A DNA stretch of 64,000 nucleotides from the NCBI GenBank assembly GCA_002415085.1, contig DIBV01000006.1, positions 186,001 through 250,000 of the forward strand, read 5' to 3'. The position numbers and the translations under genes are program-made. The notes under the pieces were generated by a model that worked only from the letters and a program-made list of their open reading frames with translations, did not search any database and was not told the DNA's origin. The DNA is from Arsukibacterium sp. UBA5043. Lineage in GTDB: Bacteria > Pseudomonadota > Gammaproteobacteria > Enterobacterales > Alteromonadaceae. This document shows positions 57,215-64,000 of the stretch, in pieces (position 1 is the stretch's first letter; each line of letters opens with the position of its first letter).

Positions 57215-58846
57215 TTAGTGCTTAGCGGCCAGAAACGTCTTAATTAACGCTGTGGTAGAGCCATCAAAGCTGTGATGGCTGTTACCGGTCAGAGTTTGAT
57301 AAATCGGACCGGATAATTGCTTGCCAAGCTCCACTCCCCATTGATCAAAACTGTTTAGTTGCCAGATTGCCCCCTGACAGAATACTTTATGTTCGTACAG
57401 CGCTATCAGCGCCCCTAAATAGTAGGGCGATAACTCGGGCAGCAGTAGGGTATTACTGGGCTTATTGCCCGGCGAGACTTTATGTGGTGCCAGGGCTTTT
57501 GCCTGTTGCTCGTTCATGCCCTGGGCCAGACATTCTGCCGTTGCTTCCTGCAGCGTTTTGCCCTGCATTAACGCCTGGGTCTGGGCAAAGCAGTGCGCTG
57601 CCAGACGGCTGTGCTGGTCCTGCAGCGGGTGCCTGGCCTTTAGTGGCAGAATAAAATCAGCCGGTACCGTCAGCGCACTCTGATGCAATAGCTGGTGATA
57701 GGCATGTTGACCATTGGTGCCGGCATCGCCCCAAATTACCGGTGCAGTTGCATAGGGTAAGGCGTTACCGTCGCGTCCGACACCTTTGCCGTTACTTTCC
57801 ATATCGAGTTGCTGGACGTATGAGGGCAGTAAGCGTAAATAATGGCTGTACGGTAACAGCGCCTGCGCCTGACAGTTGTGGCCGTTAATATACCAGACAC
57901 CAAGCAATGCCATAATCACCGGCATATTCTGGGCAAAAGGGGCATTAAAAAAATGCTGGTCCATCGCTGCCGCACCGGCTAACAGCTGACTAAATTGCTG
58001 GTTGCCAATCATCAGGGCCACTGGTAAACCAATGGCGGACCATAAGGAATAGCGCCCACCAACCCAGTCCCACATCGGCAGAATGTTTTTCTGTTCAATG
58101 CCAAATTCGGCCGCTGCAGCAATGTTGGACGAGGTCGCCCAAAAGTGATGGCCAATGGCCTTTTTATCGGCACCGTGGTCTGTAAACCACTGGCGGATGG
58201 CCAAGGCATTTTGTTTGGTTTCTTCGGTGCCAAAAGATTTTGATGCCACCACAACCAGGGTGGTGGCAGGGTCTAACCCGGCGAGGATATCACTAACTAC
58301 AGCACCATCAATATTACCGGCAAAATGCAGTTTAACCGGACTACAGTGATAAGGGGTCAGTGCTTCAACTGCCATCTGTGGCCCCAGTAACGAGCCGCCA
58401 ATACCTACCCATATCAGATCAGTAATGGCGCGGCCCTGGTAACCCAGATATTGCTGCTGATGCAGGGTATCTATCAGCGCCGCCATTCTGGCCCGGCAAT
58501 CGTTGATTTGCTGGCCAATGTCTTCGCCATTTAACATCAGACCACTGACATCCTGCTGCCGTAATCGGGTATGCCACACTGGCCGCTGCTCAGTATTGTT
58601 TATCGCGGTACCATCAAGCATTTGCTGTCGCAACTTACTGATATCACTGTCAACTGCCAGCTGCTGCAACGCCTGCCAGCTGGTGTCGTCAATCAGGTTT
58701 TTGGCATAATCCAGGGTAATACCACACGCTTTGGTGCTGTAGCGCGCTGCCCGTTTTGGATCGTTGTTAAAGGCAGCACGCAAACTAGCACTTGGTGCAG
58801 CAAGTGAGCGTAGCTGGTTCAGACGATCGGTAACACTGCCCGACAT
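57215..58846 (-). CDS. pgi: Glucose-6-phosphate isomerase
   Basis: Pgi interconverts glucose-6-phosphate and fructose-6-phosphate. ATG 58846 with AGGAG upstream gives 543 residues (E. coli 549). Signatures include IWVGIGGSLLGPQMAVEAL, VVASKSFGTEETKQNALA, WVGGRYSLWSAIGLP and HKVFCQGAIWQLNSFDQWGVELGK. It follows tal after 45 bp, so both are one unit read from the tal promoter. Confidence 0.97.
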   Translation of the reverse strand: MSGSVTDRLNQLRSLAAPSASLRAAFNNDPKRAARYSTKACGITLDYAKNLIDDTSWQALQQLAVDSDISKLRQQMLDGTAINNTEQRPVWHTRLRQQDVSGLMLNGEDIGQQINDCRARMAALIDTLHQQQYLGYQGRAITDLIWVGIGGSLLGPQMAVEALTPYHCSPVKLHFAGNIDGAVVSDILAGLDPATTLVVVASKSFGTEETKQNALAIRQWFTDHGADKKAIGHHFWATSSNIAAAAEFGIEQKNILPMWDWVGGRYSLWSAIGLPVALMIGNQQFSQLLAGAAAMDQHFFNAPFAQNMPVIMALLGVWYINGHNCQAQALLPYSHYLRLLPSYVQQLDMESNGKGVGRDGNALPYATAPVIWGDAGTNGQHAYHQLLHQSALTVPADFILPLKARHPLQDQHSRLAAHCFAQTQALMQGKTLQEATAECLAQGMNEQQAKALAPHKVSPGNKPSNTLLLPELSPYYLGALIALYEHKVFCQGAIWQLNSFDQWGVELGKQLSGPIYQTLTGNSHHSFDGSTTALIKTFLAAKH

Positions 58847-58891
58847 AAAGTACTCCTGTGCTGCTGGTAAAATGATCAATACGGCTGCTGC

Positions 58892-59842
58892 TTATAGTTG
58901 TCCGCCAATTAACTGCTCCAGCTTGCGCTGATCAATTGCAAACTTACGGATCCCTTCTGCCAGTTTTTCTGTTGCCATGGCATCTTCATTCAGCATCCAG
59001 CGGAACTCACTCTCAGTCAACGCAGGTAGCTTGGCTGTCTTAGCGCCACCATCAACCAGTTTTACCTCAAGGGTGCCACTTTGCTGACTTAATTCGTCCA
59101 GTAAAGCAGGACTGATGGTCAGCCGGTCACAGCCGGCCAGTGCCAGTACTTCGCCGGTGTTACGAAAACTGGCGCCCATGACCACAGTGGGGTAACCATG
59201 TTCTTTATAAAAGTGATAAATATCCCGCACCGACAACACGCCCGGATCGGTCTCGGCGGTATAGTCCTGCTTGGTATTGGCTTTGTACCAATCGAGAATA
59301 CGACCGACAAAAGGCGAAATAAGGTAAGCACCTGCCTCAGCACATGCGCGGGCCTGGGCCATATGAAACAGCAGGGTAAGGTTGCACTGGATCCCTTGCT
59401 GCTCTAACTGCCTGGCAGCCTGGATACCTTCCCAGGTAGAGGCTATTTTAATCAGGATCCGTTCGGTACTTATCCCGTTTTGCTGATACAACTCTATCAG
59501 TTGCAGGGCTTTGGCGACCGTGGCGGCGGTATCAAAGGATAAGCGGGCATCCACTTCGGTCGATACCCGGCCAGGCACCAGCTTACTGATTGCGGTACCG
59601 ACATCCACCGCAAACTTATCACAAGCGAGTTCCAGCACTGCGGCTTTATCGCTGGCATGCGCTTTGGCGTAGCTGATAGCACTGGCCAGCATTGGCCTGG
59701 CAAAATCAAGCTGACTGGCATTCAGTAATAGTGACGGGTTAGTGGTGGCATCTACCGGCCGGAACTGTTCAATGGCACCTAAATCACCACTGTCTACCAC
59801 GACGGTAGTGACGTCTTTAAGTTGGCTTAATAAATCACTCAT
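58892..59842 (-). CDS. tal: Transaldolase
   Basis: Transaldolase moves dihydroxyacetone units between sugar phosphates in the pentose phosphate pathway. The 316-residue TalB-type protein has [14 protein letters not shown] and the Schiff-base lysine in [16 protein letters not shown]. The phosphate-binding [22 protein letters not shown] is also present. A promoter and a palindrome lie just upstream. Confidence 0.98.
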   Translation of the reverse strand: MSDLLSQLKDVTTVVVDSGDLGAIEQFRPVDATTNPSLLLNASQLDFARPMLASAISYAKAHASDKAAVLELACDKFAVDVGTAISKLVPGRVSTEVDARLSFDTAATVAKALQLIELYQQNGISTERILIKIASTWEGIQAARQLEQQGIQCNLTLLFHMAQARACAEAGAYLISPFVGRILDWYKANTKQDYTAETDPGVLSVRDIYHFYKEHGYPTVVMGASFRNTGEVLALAGCDRLTISPALLDELSQQSGTLEVKLVDGGAKTAKLPALTESEFRWMLNEDAMATEKLAEGIRKFAIDQRKLEQLIGGQL

Positions 59843-59869
59843 ATTGTTTAATTACCATTTTTTTGAAGT

Positions 59870-59898
59870 ATTCTAGAGTTATTAACGATTCCAGGCAA
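59870..59898 (-). promoter_or_regulatory. tal-pgi promoter
   Basis: On the minus strand, TTGCCT (59898-59893) and TAGAAT (59875-59870) are 17 bp apart. They lie 28 bp before the tal ATG. Confidence 0.7.
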
Positions 59899-59902
59899 TA
59901 AA

Positions 59903-59920
59903 TGTAGGAATATTACTACA
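59903..59920. promoter_or_regulatory. Candidate operator upstream of the tal promoter (HexR-like)
   Basis: TGTAG(8)CTACA is a perfect 5-bp-arm palindrome 4 bp upstream of the tal -35. The TGTA...TACA ends resemble HexR sites, and HexR controls central carbon genes in related bacteria. The match is partial, so the regulator is a guess. Confidence 0.45.
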
Positions 59921-60192
59921 AAATGGTCGGGTGTCAGCCCGTTTCCAGAAAAAGCGTTGCACCGTTCTCGCTAAGTTACTATATTGCCATGGCGCTGTTT
60001 CAGCACCATTGATGCTCAGGGTTAGTGTTTATTGATCACCTTAGCACAGGATGCAAATGTTCGTGCAATGCCAGCTTGTTAAAACAGAAAAATTGTTGCC
60101 GCACTAAGCGCTCATCCTCGCTCTGGGTCAGTTAGCGTCTGGCCACGTACAAGTCGTTTTACTCAGATGAATTCGCAATACAGGTACTGTTT

Positions 60193-60969
60193 ATGTTGAT
60201 GGTTGTTTCCCCGGCAAAAGATCTTGATGCAAACCCGGTTTCACTGAAGCTGGCTACCACGATGCCCGCGCTGTTGCCCGAGGCTGCAGAACTGGCGGCT
60301 ATTTGTAAAAAACTCAGCCCGGCTGAGCTCGGTTCGCTGATGCATATCAGTGACAAGCTGGCCGGTTTAAATGCCGCCCGTTTCAGTCAGTGGCACCAGA
60401 ATTATGCTGCTGATGAAGCCAAAGCAGCATTGTTTATGTTTAACGGTGATGTATACCAGGGGCTGGATGCAGCAAGCCTCAGCACCAAACAGTTGCAGTT
60501 TGCCCAGCAACATCTGCGAATTTTGAGCGGCTTATATGGCGTGTTGCGGCCGCTGGATTTAATGCTGCCATACCGGCTGGAAATGGGTACTAAATTAGCC
60601 AACGCAGCCGGCAAAGATTTATATGCCTTCTGGCAGCAGCAGATCACCGATAATCTGAACAGACAACTTACTGAGTTAAACGCCGGGGTATTGCTGAATC
60701 TGGCATCGCAGGAATATTTTAAAGCGGTTAAACCCAAAATGCTGCAGGCCAGAGTGATAACCCCGGTATTTAAAGATTTTAAAAACGGACAGTATAAAAT
60801 TATCAGCTTTTTTGCCAAAAAAGCCCGTGGCCTGATGGCGCGCTATGTCATTGAGCAGCAACTTACTGATCCAAAATCAATAACTGATTTTAATCTGGCC
60901 GGTTATCAGTACAGTCAACAGGACTCAAGCGCCGATAAACCAGTGTTTTTGCGCCAGCAATCTGAATAA
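60193..60969 (+). CDS. yaaA: Peroxide stress protein YaaA
   Basis: YaaA lowers intracellular free iron during hydrogen peroxide stress. The 258-residue DUF328 protein starts MLMVVSPAKDLDANPVSLKL and has LMHISDKLAGLNAARFSQW and SGLYGVLRPLDLMLPYRLEMG. The C-terminal FFAKKARGLMARYVIE is also typical. Family length is about 258. Ribosome site is weak. Confidence 0.96.
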   Translation: MLMVVSPAKDLDANPVSLKLATTMPALLPEAAELAAICKKLSPAELGSLMHISDKLAGLNAARFSQWHQNYAADEAKAALFMFNGDVYQGLDAASLSTKQLQFAQQHLRILSGLYGVLRPLDLMLPYRLEMGTKLANAAGKDLYAFWQQQITDNLNRQLTELNAGVLLNLASQEYFKAVKPKMLQARVITPVFKDFKNGQYKIISFFAKKARGLMARYVIEQQLTDPKSITDFNLAGYQYSQQDSSADKPVFLRQQSE

Positions 60970-61013
60970 TTCAGCAAAGCATCAATAAGGCGCTTAGGCT
61001 TTGCCAACATTTT

Positions 61014-61022
61014 TGCTAAAAT
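61014..61022 (+). promoter_or_regulatory. Extended -10 before gsk
   Basis: TG-C-TAAAAT lies 30 bp before the gsk ATG. The region 17 bp upstream (TTAGGC) is a poor -35, consistent with an extended -10 promoter. Confidence 0.45.
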
Positions 61023-61051
61023 AGCTGCTTGTCTGTTGTTGAGTCTTTAAC

Positions 61052-62350
61052 ATGAAATTTCCCGGCCTGCGTAAAATAAAGCATTACTTTCCTGTGTCTC
61101 AGCCAAAGCCGCAACTGCCAAGCTTTGAAGTGCGGCCTGAGCTGGATACCTATATCGTCGGCCTGGACCAAACCATCGTTGATGTTGTGGCCAGTGTTAC
61201 TGATGATTTTCTGGTGCGGTATGATATTCAGAAAGGTTTATCCAATCTGGTTGAACATGCCAAAGCCAATGCTATTTATCAGGAACTGGTCAGTAAGCAG
61301 GCGATATCAGATCATTTTGCCGGCGGCACTATCGGTAACACCATCCACAATTATTCGGTTCTTGCCGACGATAAATCAGTTCTGCTTGGCGTGATGTCAG
61401 CCAATATTGCGCTGGGCTCGCCAGCCTATCACTATGTCTGTCATACCAGCTCGAAGGTAGACATGAACCATTTGCAGGGCGTGGCCGGTGATATCGGCCG
61501 CGGTATTACTATGATAACCCCGGATGGCGAACGGACCTTTGTCATTGACCCCAGTGATATGGATCAGCTGGAGCCTGATTATATTCCCACCGATATTATT
61601 GCTGCCGCCTCGGCCTTTGTGGTCAGTGCTTATCCACTGCGGGCCATCGGCCAGCCGATTCAGCGCGCCATGCACAAGGCACTGGAAGATGCCAAAGCGC
61701 ATGATGTGCCGGTAGTGATGAGCCTGGGTACCCGTCATCTGGTGGAGGAAAACCGCGAGCAGATTATCAGTACCATTAAAAACTATGTAAATGTGCTGGC
61801 GATGAATGAACTGGAAGCCGAAGCGCTGACCGGTTTCAGTGATCCGCTAAAAGCGGCGGAAGCTATTCTGGATCATACCGATATGGTGCTGATCACTGCC
61901 GGGCCGGAGGGCCTGTATTTGTGTGGTCATACTGATGACAGCGTCAAGCGCGAAAGCAGCAACCCGATAAAATCAGCCAGCCTGGCCGATTTTAACCAGT
62001 ATGAATTTAGCCGGCCGATGTTACGCAAATACTGTGAGCTGCCGTTGAAGGTGTATTCGCATATCGACCCGTACCTGGGCGGGCCGGAGCGTATTCAGAA
62101 TACCAATGGCGCTGGTGACGGTGCCTTGTCGGCCATTTTGCACGATATGGCGGCTAATCATTTTCACAAACAGGTGCAGCCGCTATCCGGTAAACATGAA
62201 ATGCCGTACCTGGCGTATTCGAGCTTCGCCCAGATCTGTAAATATGCCAACCGGGTAAGTTATGAAATTCTGGCCCAGAATGCACCCCGCTTATCAAAAG
62301 GCTTACCGGAGCGGGAAGATAGCCTGGAAGAGGCTTACTGGGAACGGTAA
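61052..62350 (+). CDS. gsk: Inosine-guanosine kinase
   Basis: Gsk phosphorylates guanosine and inosine in purine salvage. The 432-residue PfkB-family protein (E. coli 434) starts MKFPGLRKIKHYFPVSQ. It shows FAGGTIGNTIHNYSVLADD for the substrate side and the PfkB-type anion hole NTNGAGDGALSAILHDMA with the catalytic Asp. A strong terminator follows. Confidence 0.95.
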   Translation: MKFPGLRKIKHYFPVSQPKPQLPSFEVRPELDTYIVGLDQTIVDVVASVTDDFLVRYDIQKGLSNLVEHAKANAIYQELVSKQAISDHFAGGTIGNTIHNYSVLADDKSVLLGVMSANIALGSPAYHYVCHTSSKVDMNHLQGVAGDIGRGITMITPDGERTFVIDPSDMDQLEPDYIPTDIIAAASAFVVSAYPLRAIGQPIQRAMHKALEDAKAHDVPVVMSLGTRHLVEENREQIISTIKNYVNVLAMNELEAEALTGFSDPLKAAEAILDHTDMVLITAGPEGLYLCGHTDDSVKRESSNPIKSASLADFNQYEFSRPMLRKYCELPLKVYSHIDPYLGGPERIQNTNGAGDGALSAILHDMAANHFHKQVQPLSGKHEMPYLAYSSFAQICKYANRVSYEILAQNAPRLSKGLPEREDSLEEAYWER

Positions 62351-62354
62351 GAAA

Positions 62355-62382
62355 CGGCCCCGCTTTGCGGGGCCGGTTTTTT
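62355..62382 (+). terminator. Intrinsic terminator after gsk
   Basis: GGCCCCGC (62356-62363) pairs with GCGGGGCC (62367-62374) around TTT. C55-G75 extends the stem, and GTTTTTT follows. It overlaps the 3' end of the convergent LD-carboxypeptidase gene. Confidence 0.9.
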
Positions 62383-63454
62383 AACCCTGAAACACGCTGT
62401 TTAACATCCGGAAAGTGCCGGCGTCGGCATCCATTTCTACCGGGGCGCCGTGCGGCACAATAAACTGTTTACTGAGATGGCCAATCATCGCGCCGCGATA
62501 AGCCGGAATATTCAGCGGTTTAATATGGTCATCAAAAATCTGATCCATCGTTAACCAGCCATAACCACCACCGGGCCGGCAGGCCGTGCATTCACCAAAA
62601 ATAAAGCCGGCAATTTTATCCAGCGCGCCCATCAGCTTTAAGGTGCTGAGCATTCTGTCTACCCGGTAAGGCGCTTCTTCGACATCTTCTAAAAATAAAA
62701 TTTTACCGCTGAAGTCCGGTAAATACGGCGAGCCAGCTAATGCCGTTAACACCGTTAAGTTGCCGCCAACCAGCTGGCCCTGCACTTTGCCGCCGGTAAT
62801 GGTTTCAATCCGGTTTTGCCGCGGTACCAATTCATCTTTGGCATTGAGCTCATTCTGGTATTGCATCCGTTCGCGCTGAAAAAACACCCGCTGAAACTGA
62901 TCGGCATTAAAGCTGTTCCAGCTGCCGGTGCCATTAGGGCCGTGAAAGGTAACCAGCCCGGTCTGGGCATTAATGGCGTTGTGCAGTGCGGTAATATCAG
63001 AGTAACCGAGCAGGACTTTCGGGTTGCGTTTAATCAGCGAATAATCCAGCAACGGCAGCAACCGCGCTGCGCCCGAACCACCACGCAGGCAAATAATCGC
63101 TTTTACCTCTGGATCAGCAAACATGGCATTAAGATCGCCCGCCCGTTCAAGATCAGTGCCGGCCAGATGGCCGCGGCGCCCCTGCAGATGTTCACCCTGT
63201 TTTACCTTAAACCCCAGCGCCTGCATCACTTCCGTGGCTATCTGAATATCCAGCCGCTCGTCTGTGGCTTTAGACGGGCTGACCAGCGCCACGGTGTCGC
63301 CCGGGTTAAGTGGCTGCGGTAAAATAATATCGCCTGGCATAGCGCCGTTTCTGGCCTTGCTACCAACAGCGGCGCAGCTACTAAGAGGTAGTAATCCAAG
63401 CGGTAGTGCAGTGAGTGCGAGCGCGCTCGATTGCAGGAATTGGCGTTTATTCAT
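62381..63454 (-). CDS. S66-family LD-carboxypeptidase, secreted
   Basis: S66 serine peptidases cut the L,D bond of muropeptide tetrapeptides, and relatives such as MccF inactivate microcin C. The 357-residue protein has a KRQFLQSSALALTALPLG signal that ends in a lipobox-like LSSC. The leader has KR rather than a true RR Tat pair. The catalytic Ser is in LLGYSDITALHNA, the Glu in FLEDVEEAPYRVD and the His in IVPHG. Export is unusual compared with cytoplasmic LdcA. Confidence 0.9.
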   Translation of the reverse strand: MNKRQFLQSSALALTALPLGLLPLSSCAAVGSKARNGAMPGDIILPQPLNPGDTVALVSPSKATDERLDIQIATEVMQALGFKVKQGEHLQGRRGHLAGTDLERAGDLNAMFADPEVKAIICLRGGSGAARLLPLLDYSLIKRNPKVLLGYSDITALHNAINAQTGLVTFHGPNGTGSWNSFNADQFQRVFFQRERMQYQNELNAKDELVPRQNRIETITGGKVQGQLVGGNLTVLTALAGSPYLPDFSGKILFLEDVEEAPYRVDRMLSTLKLMGALDKIAGFIFGECTACRPGGGYGWLTMDQIFDDHIKPLNIPAYRGAMIGHLSKQFIVPHGAPVEMDADAGTFRMLNSVFQG

Positions 63455-63592
63455 GATTTAATGCCTCTTAGTAATAAATTATTCCTAATTTATCGCTATT
63501 GATAGCATGATTTTATTAGAATTGCAGCAAAGCGGACAGAAAAAAGCACCGGTTTGCTGCGATAACAGAGGTAATAAATGGCGCCGATCAGG

Positions 63593-64000
63593 TTATTTCT
63601 TAGGCGCTTTTTTGGCCAGTTTTTTAGCGGCCAGTTTACCGGGCTTTTTCTTCTTGCTGCCGATTTTTGCTGCTTTATGCTTTGGCCGCAGGCTGTCTAT
63701 GACCCGTCGTTTCAGCTTTTGTTCGGTATAGCGCTCCACTTTAGCTACCATCGCCATATCGTGGGCTTCTATCAGCGAAATCGCAGTGCCTTTTTTGCCG
63801 GCACGACCGGTGCGGCCGATGCGGTGAACATAGGTGTCGGCACTGCGCGGCATATCGTAATTAATCACGTGGCTGATATCGTCAATATCCAGGCCGCGGG
63901 CGGCAATATCCGTGGCAATCAGCACCGGCACCTGGCCTTTGCTGAAACGCTGTACGGCCTGTAACCTTTTATCCTGGGGCATTTCGCCCTGCAACCAGCA
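63593..64000 (-). CDS. srmB: ATP-dependent RNA helicase SrmB, 5' part outside window
   Basis: Only the C-terminal ~135 residues are present; the frame runs off the right edge. Helicase motifs are VLIATDIAARGLDI (motif V) and YVHRIGRTGRAGKKG (motif VI). TAISLIEAHD and RVIDSLRPK match the SrmB C-terminal region, followed by a Lys/Ala-rich tail (KKKKPGKLAAKKLAKKAPKK). SrmB acts in early 50S ribosomal subunit assembly. Other DEAD-box proteins share the motifs, but the tail best fits SrmB. Confidence 0.85.
   Translation of the reverse strand, partial: CWLQGEMPQDKRLQAVQRFSKGQVPVLIATDIAARGLDIDDISHVINYDMPRSADTYVHRIGRTGRAGKKGTAISLIEAHDMAMVAKVERYTEQKLKRRVIDSLRPKHKAAKIGSKKKKPGKLAAKKLAKKAPKK

Larger units (their letters stand above)
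59843..60192 (-). other. 350-bp divergent intergenic region between tal and yaaA
   Basis: No ORF with a plausible ribosome site is seen. The tal-proximal 80 bp hold the minus-strand promoter and palindrome listed separately. The remaining bases toward yaaA show no clear promoter, hairpin or small RNA by eye. Confidence 0.6.

Noticed and set aside
59921-60192. Small RNA or small gene in the tal-yaaA gap
   Set aside because: No stable hairpin with a T-run and no frame with a ribosome site was seen.
61397-61738. 113-residue minus-strand frame inside gsk
   Set aside because: It is a shadow of a strongly conserved gene, with no promoter or ribosome site.

Overview
This window is a chromosomal segment of a gammaproteobacterium. 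Its gene order (trmJ-cysE-iscRSUA-hscBA-fdx-ndk-rlmN-pilW-rodZ-ispG-hisS-yfgM-bamB-der) and protein sequences fit the Alteromonadales/Chromatiaceae group around Rheinheimera, Arsukibacterium and Alishewanella. That placement is inference from gene order and protein character, not a database result. No rRNA, tRNA, insertion sequence, prophage, integron or CRISPR array was found. Almost all DNA is coding and most genes are core functions.

Layout. 1-692 is a secreted methyltransferase-like gene cut by the window edge. 875-8311 holds trmJ, cysE and the complete isc Fe-S assembly operon, preceded by two abutting IscR-type sites, then ndk. 8439-18459 is the rlmN to der block for RNA modification, envelope biogenesis, isoprenoid synthesis and aminoacylation. 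Its PilW homologue carries an unusual 400-residue extension ending in two LysM domains. 18476-20731 is an AdiA-like basic amino acid decarboxylase. 21017-26670 is the most accessory stretch: two translationally coupled genes with three DUF2795-type modules (one gene also has a C2H2-type finger), an unknown secreted protein, a DUF2157/DUF4824-like membrane pair, a ChaC-like enzyme and an unknown anchored protein.

26758-34813 holds xseA, guaB-guaA, and mlaA overlapping an MMPL/RND exporter. 34958-43419 is a signalling region: a hybrid histidine kinase next to an HDOD protein, rdgC, a second kinase, and a divergent CheY/CheC/GGDEF operon. 43471-48410 is the threonine operon with a readable leader peptide and attenuator, followed by ung and a DUF3545 gene. 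49487-53155 looks like a sugar or sugar-acid catabolic island (SDR, lactonase-type amidohydrolase, enolase-superfamily dehydratase, class II aldolase). Tandem 16-bp repeats lie at its first gene junction.

53303-57024 is a two-gene operon. It encodes a release-factor-like protein of the baeRF type and a large epimerase/membrane fusion protein that appears to start at a rare ATT codon. 57215-63454 holds pgi and tal (one transcription unit), yaaA, gsk and an S66 LD-carboxypeptidase. The window ends inside srmB.

The best candidates for undescribed biology are the DUF2795/zinc-finger pair, the baeRF plus epimerase-membrane operon with its ATT start, and the PilW-LysM fusion. The best-supported regulatory observations are the thr attenuator, the double IscR operator, and operator-like palindromes in front of hisS and tal.
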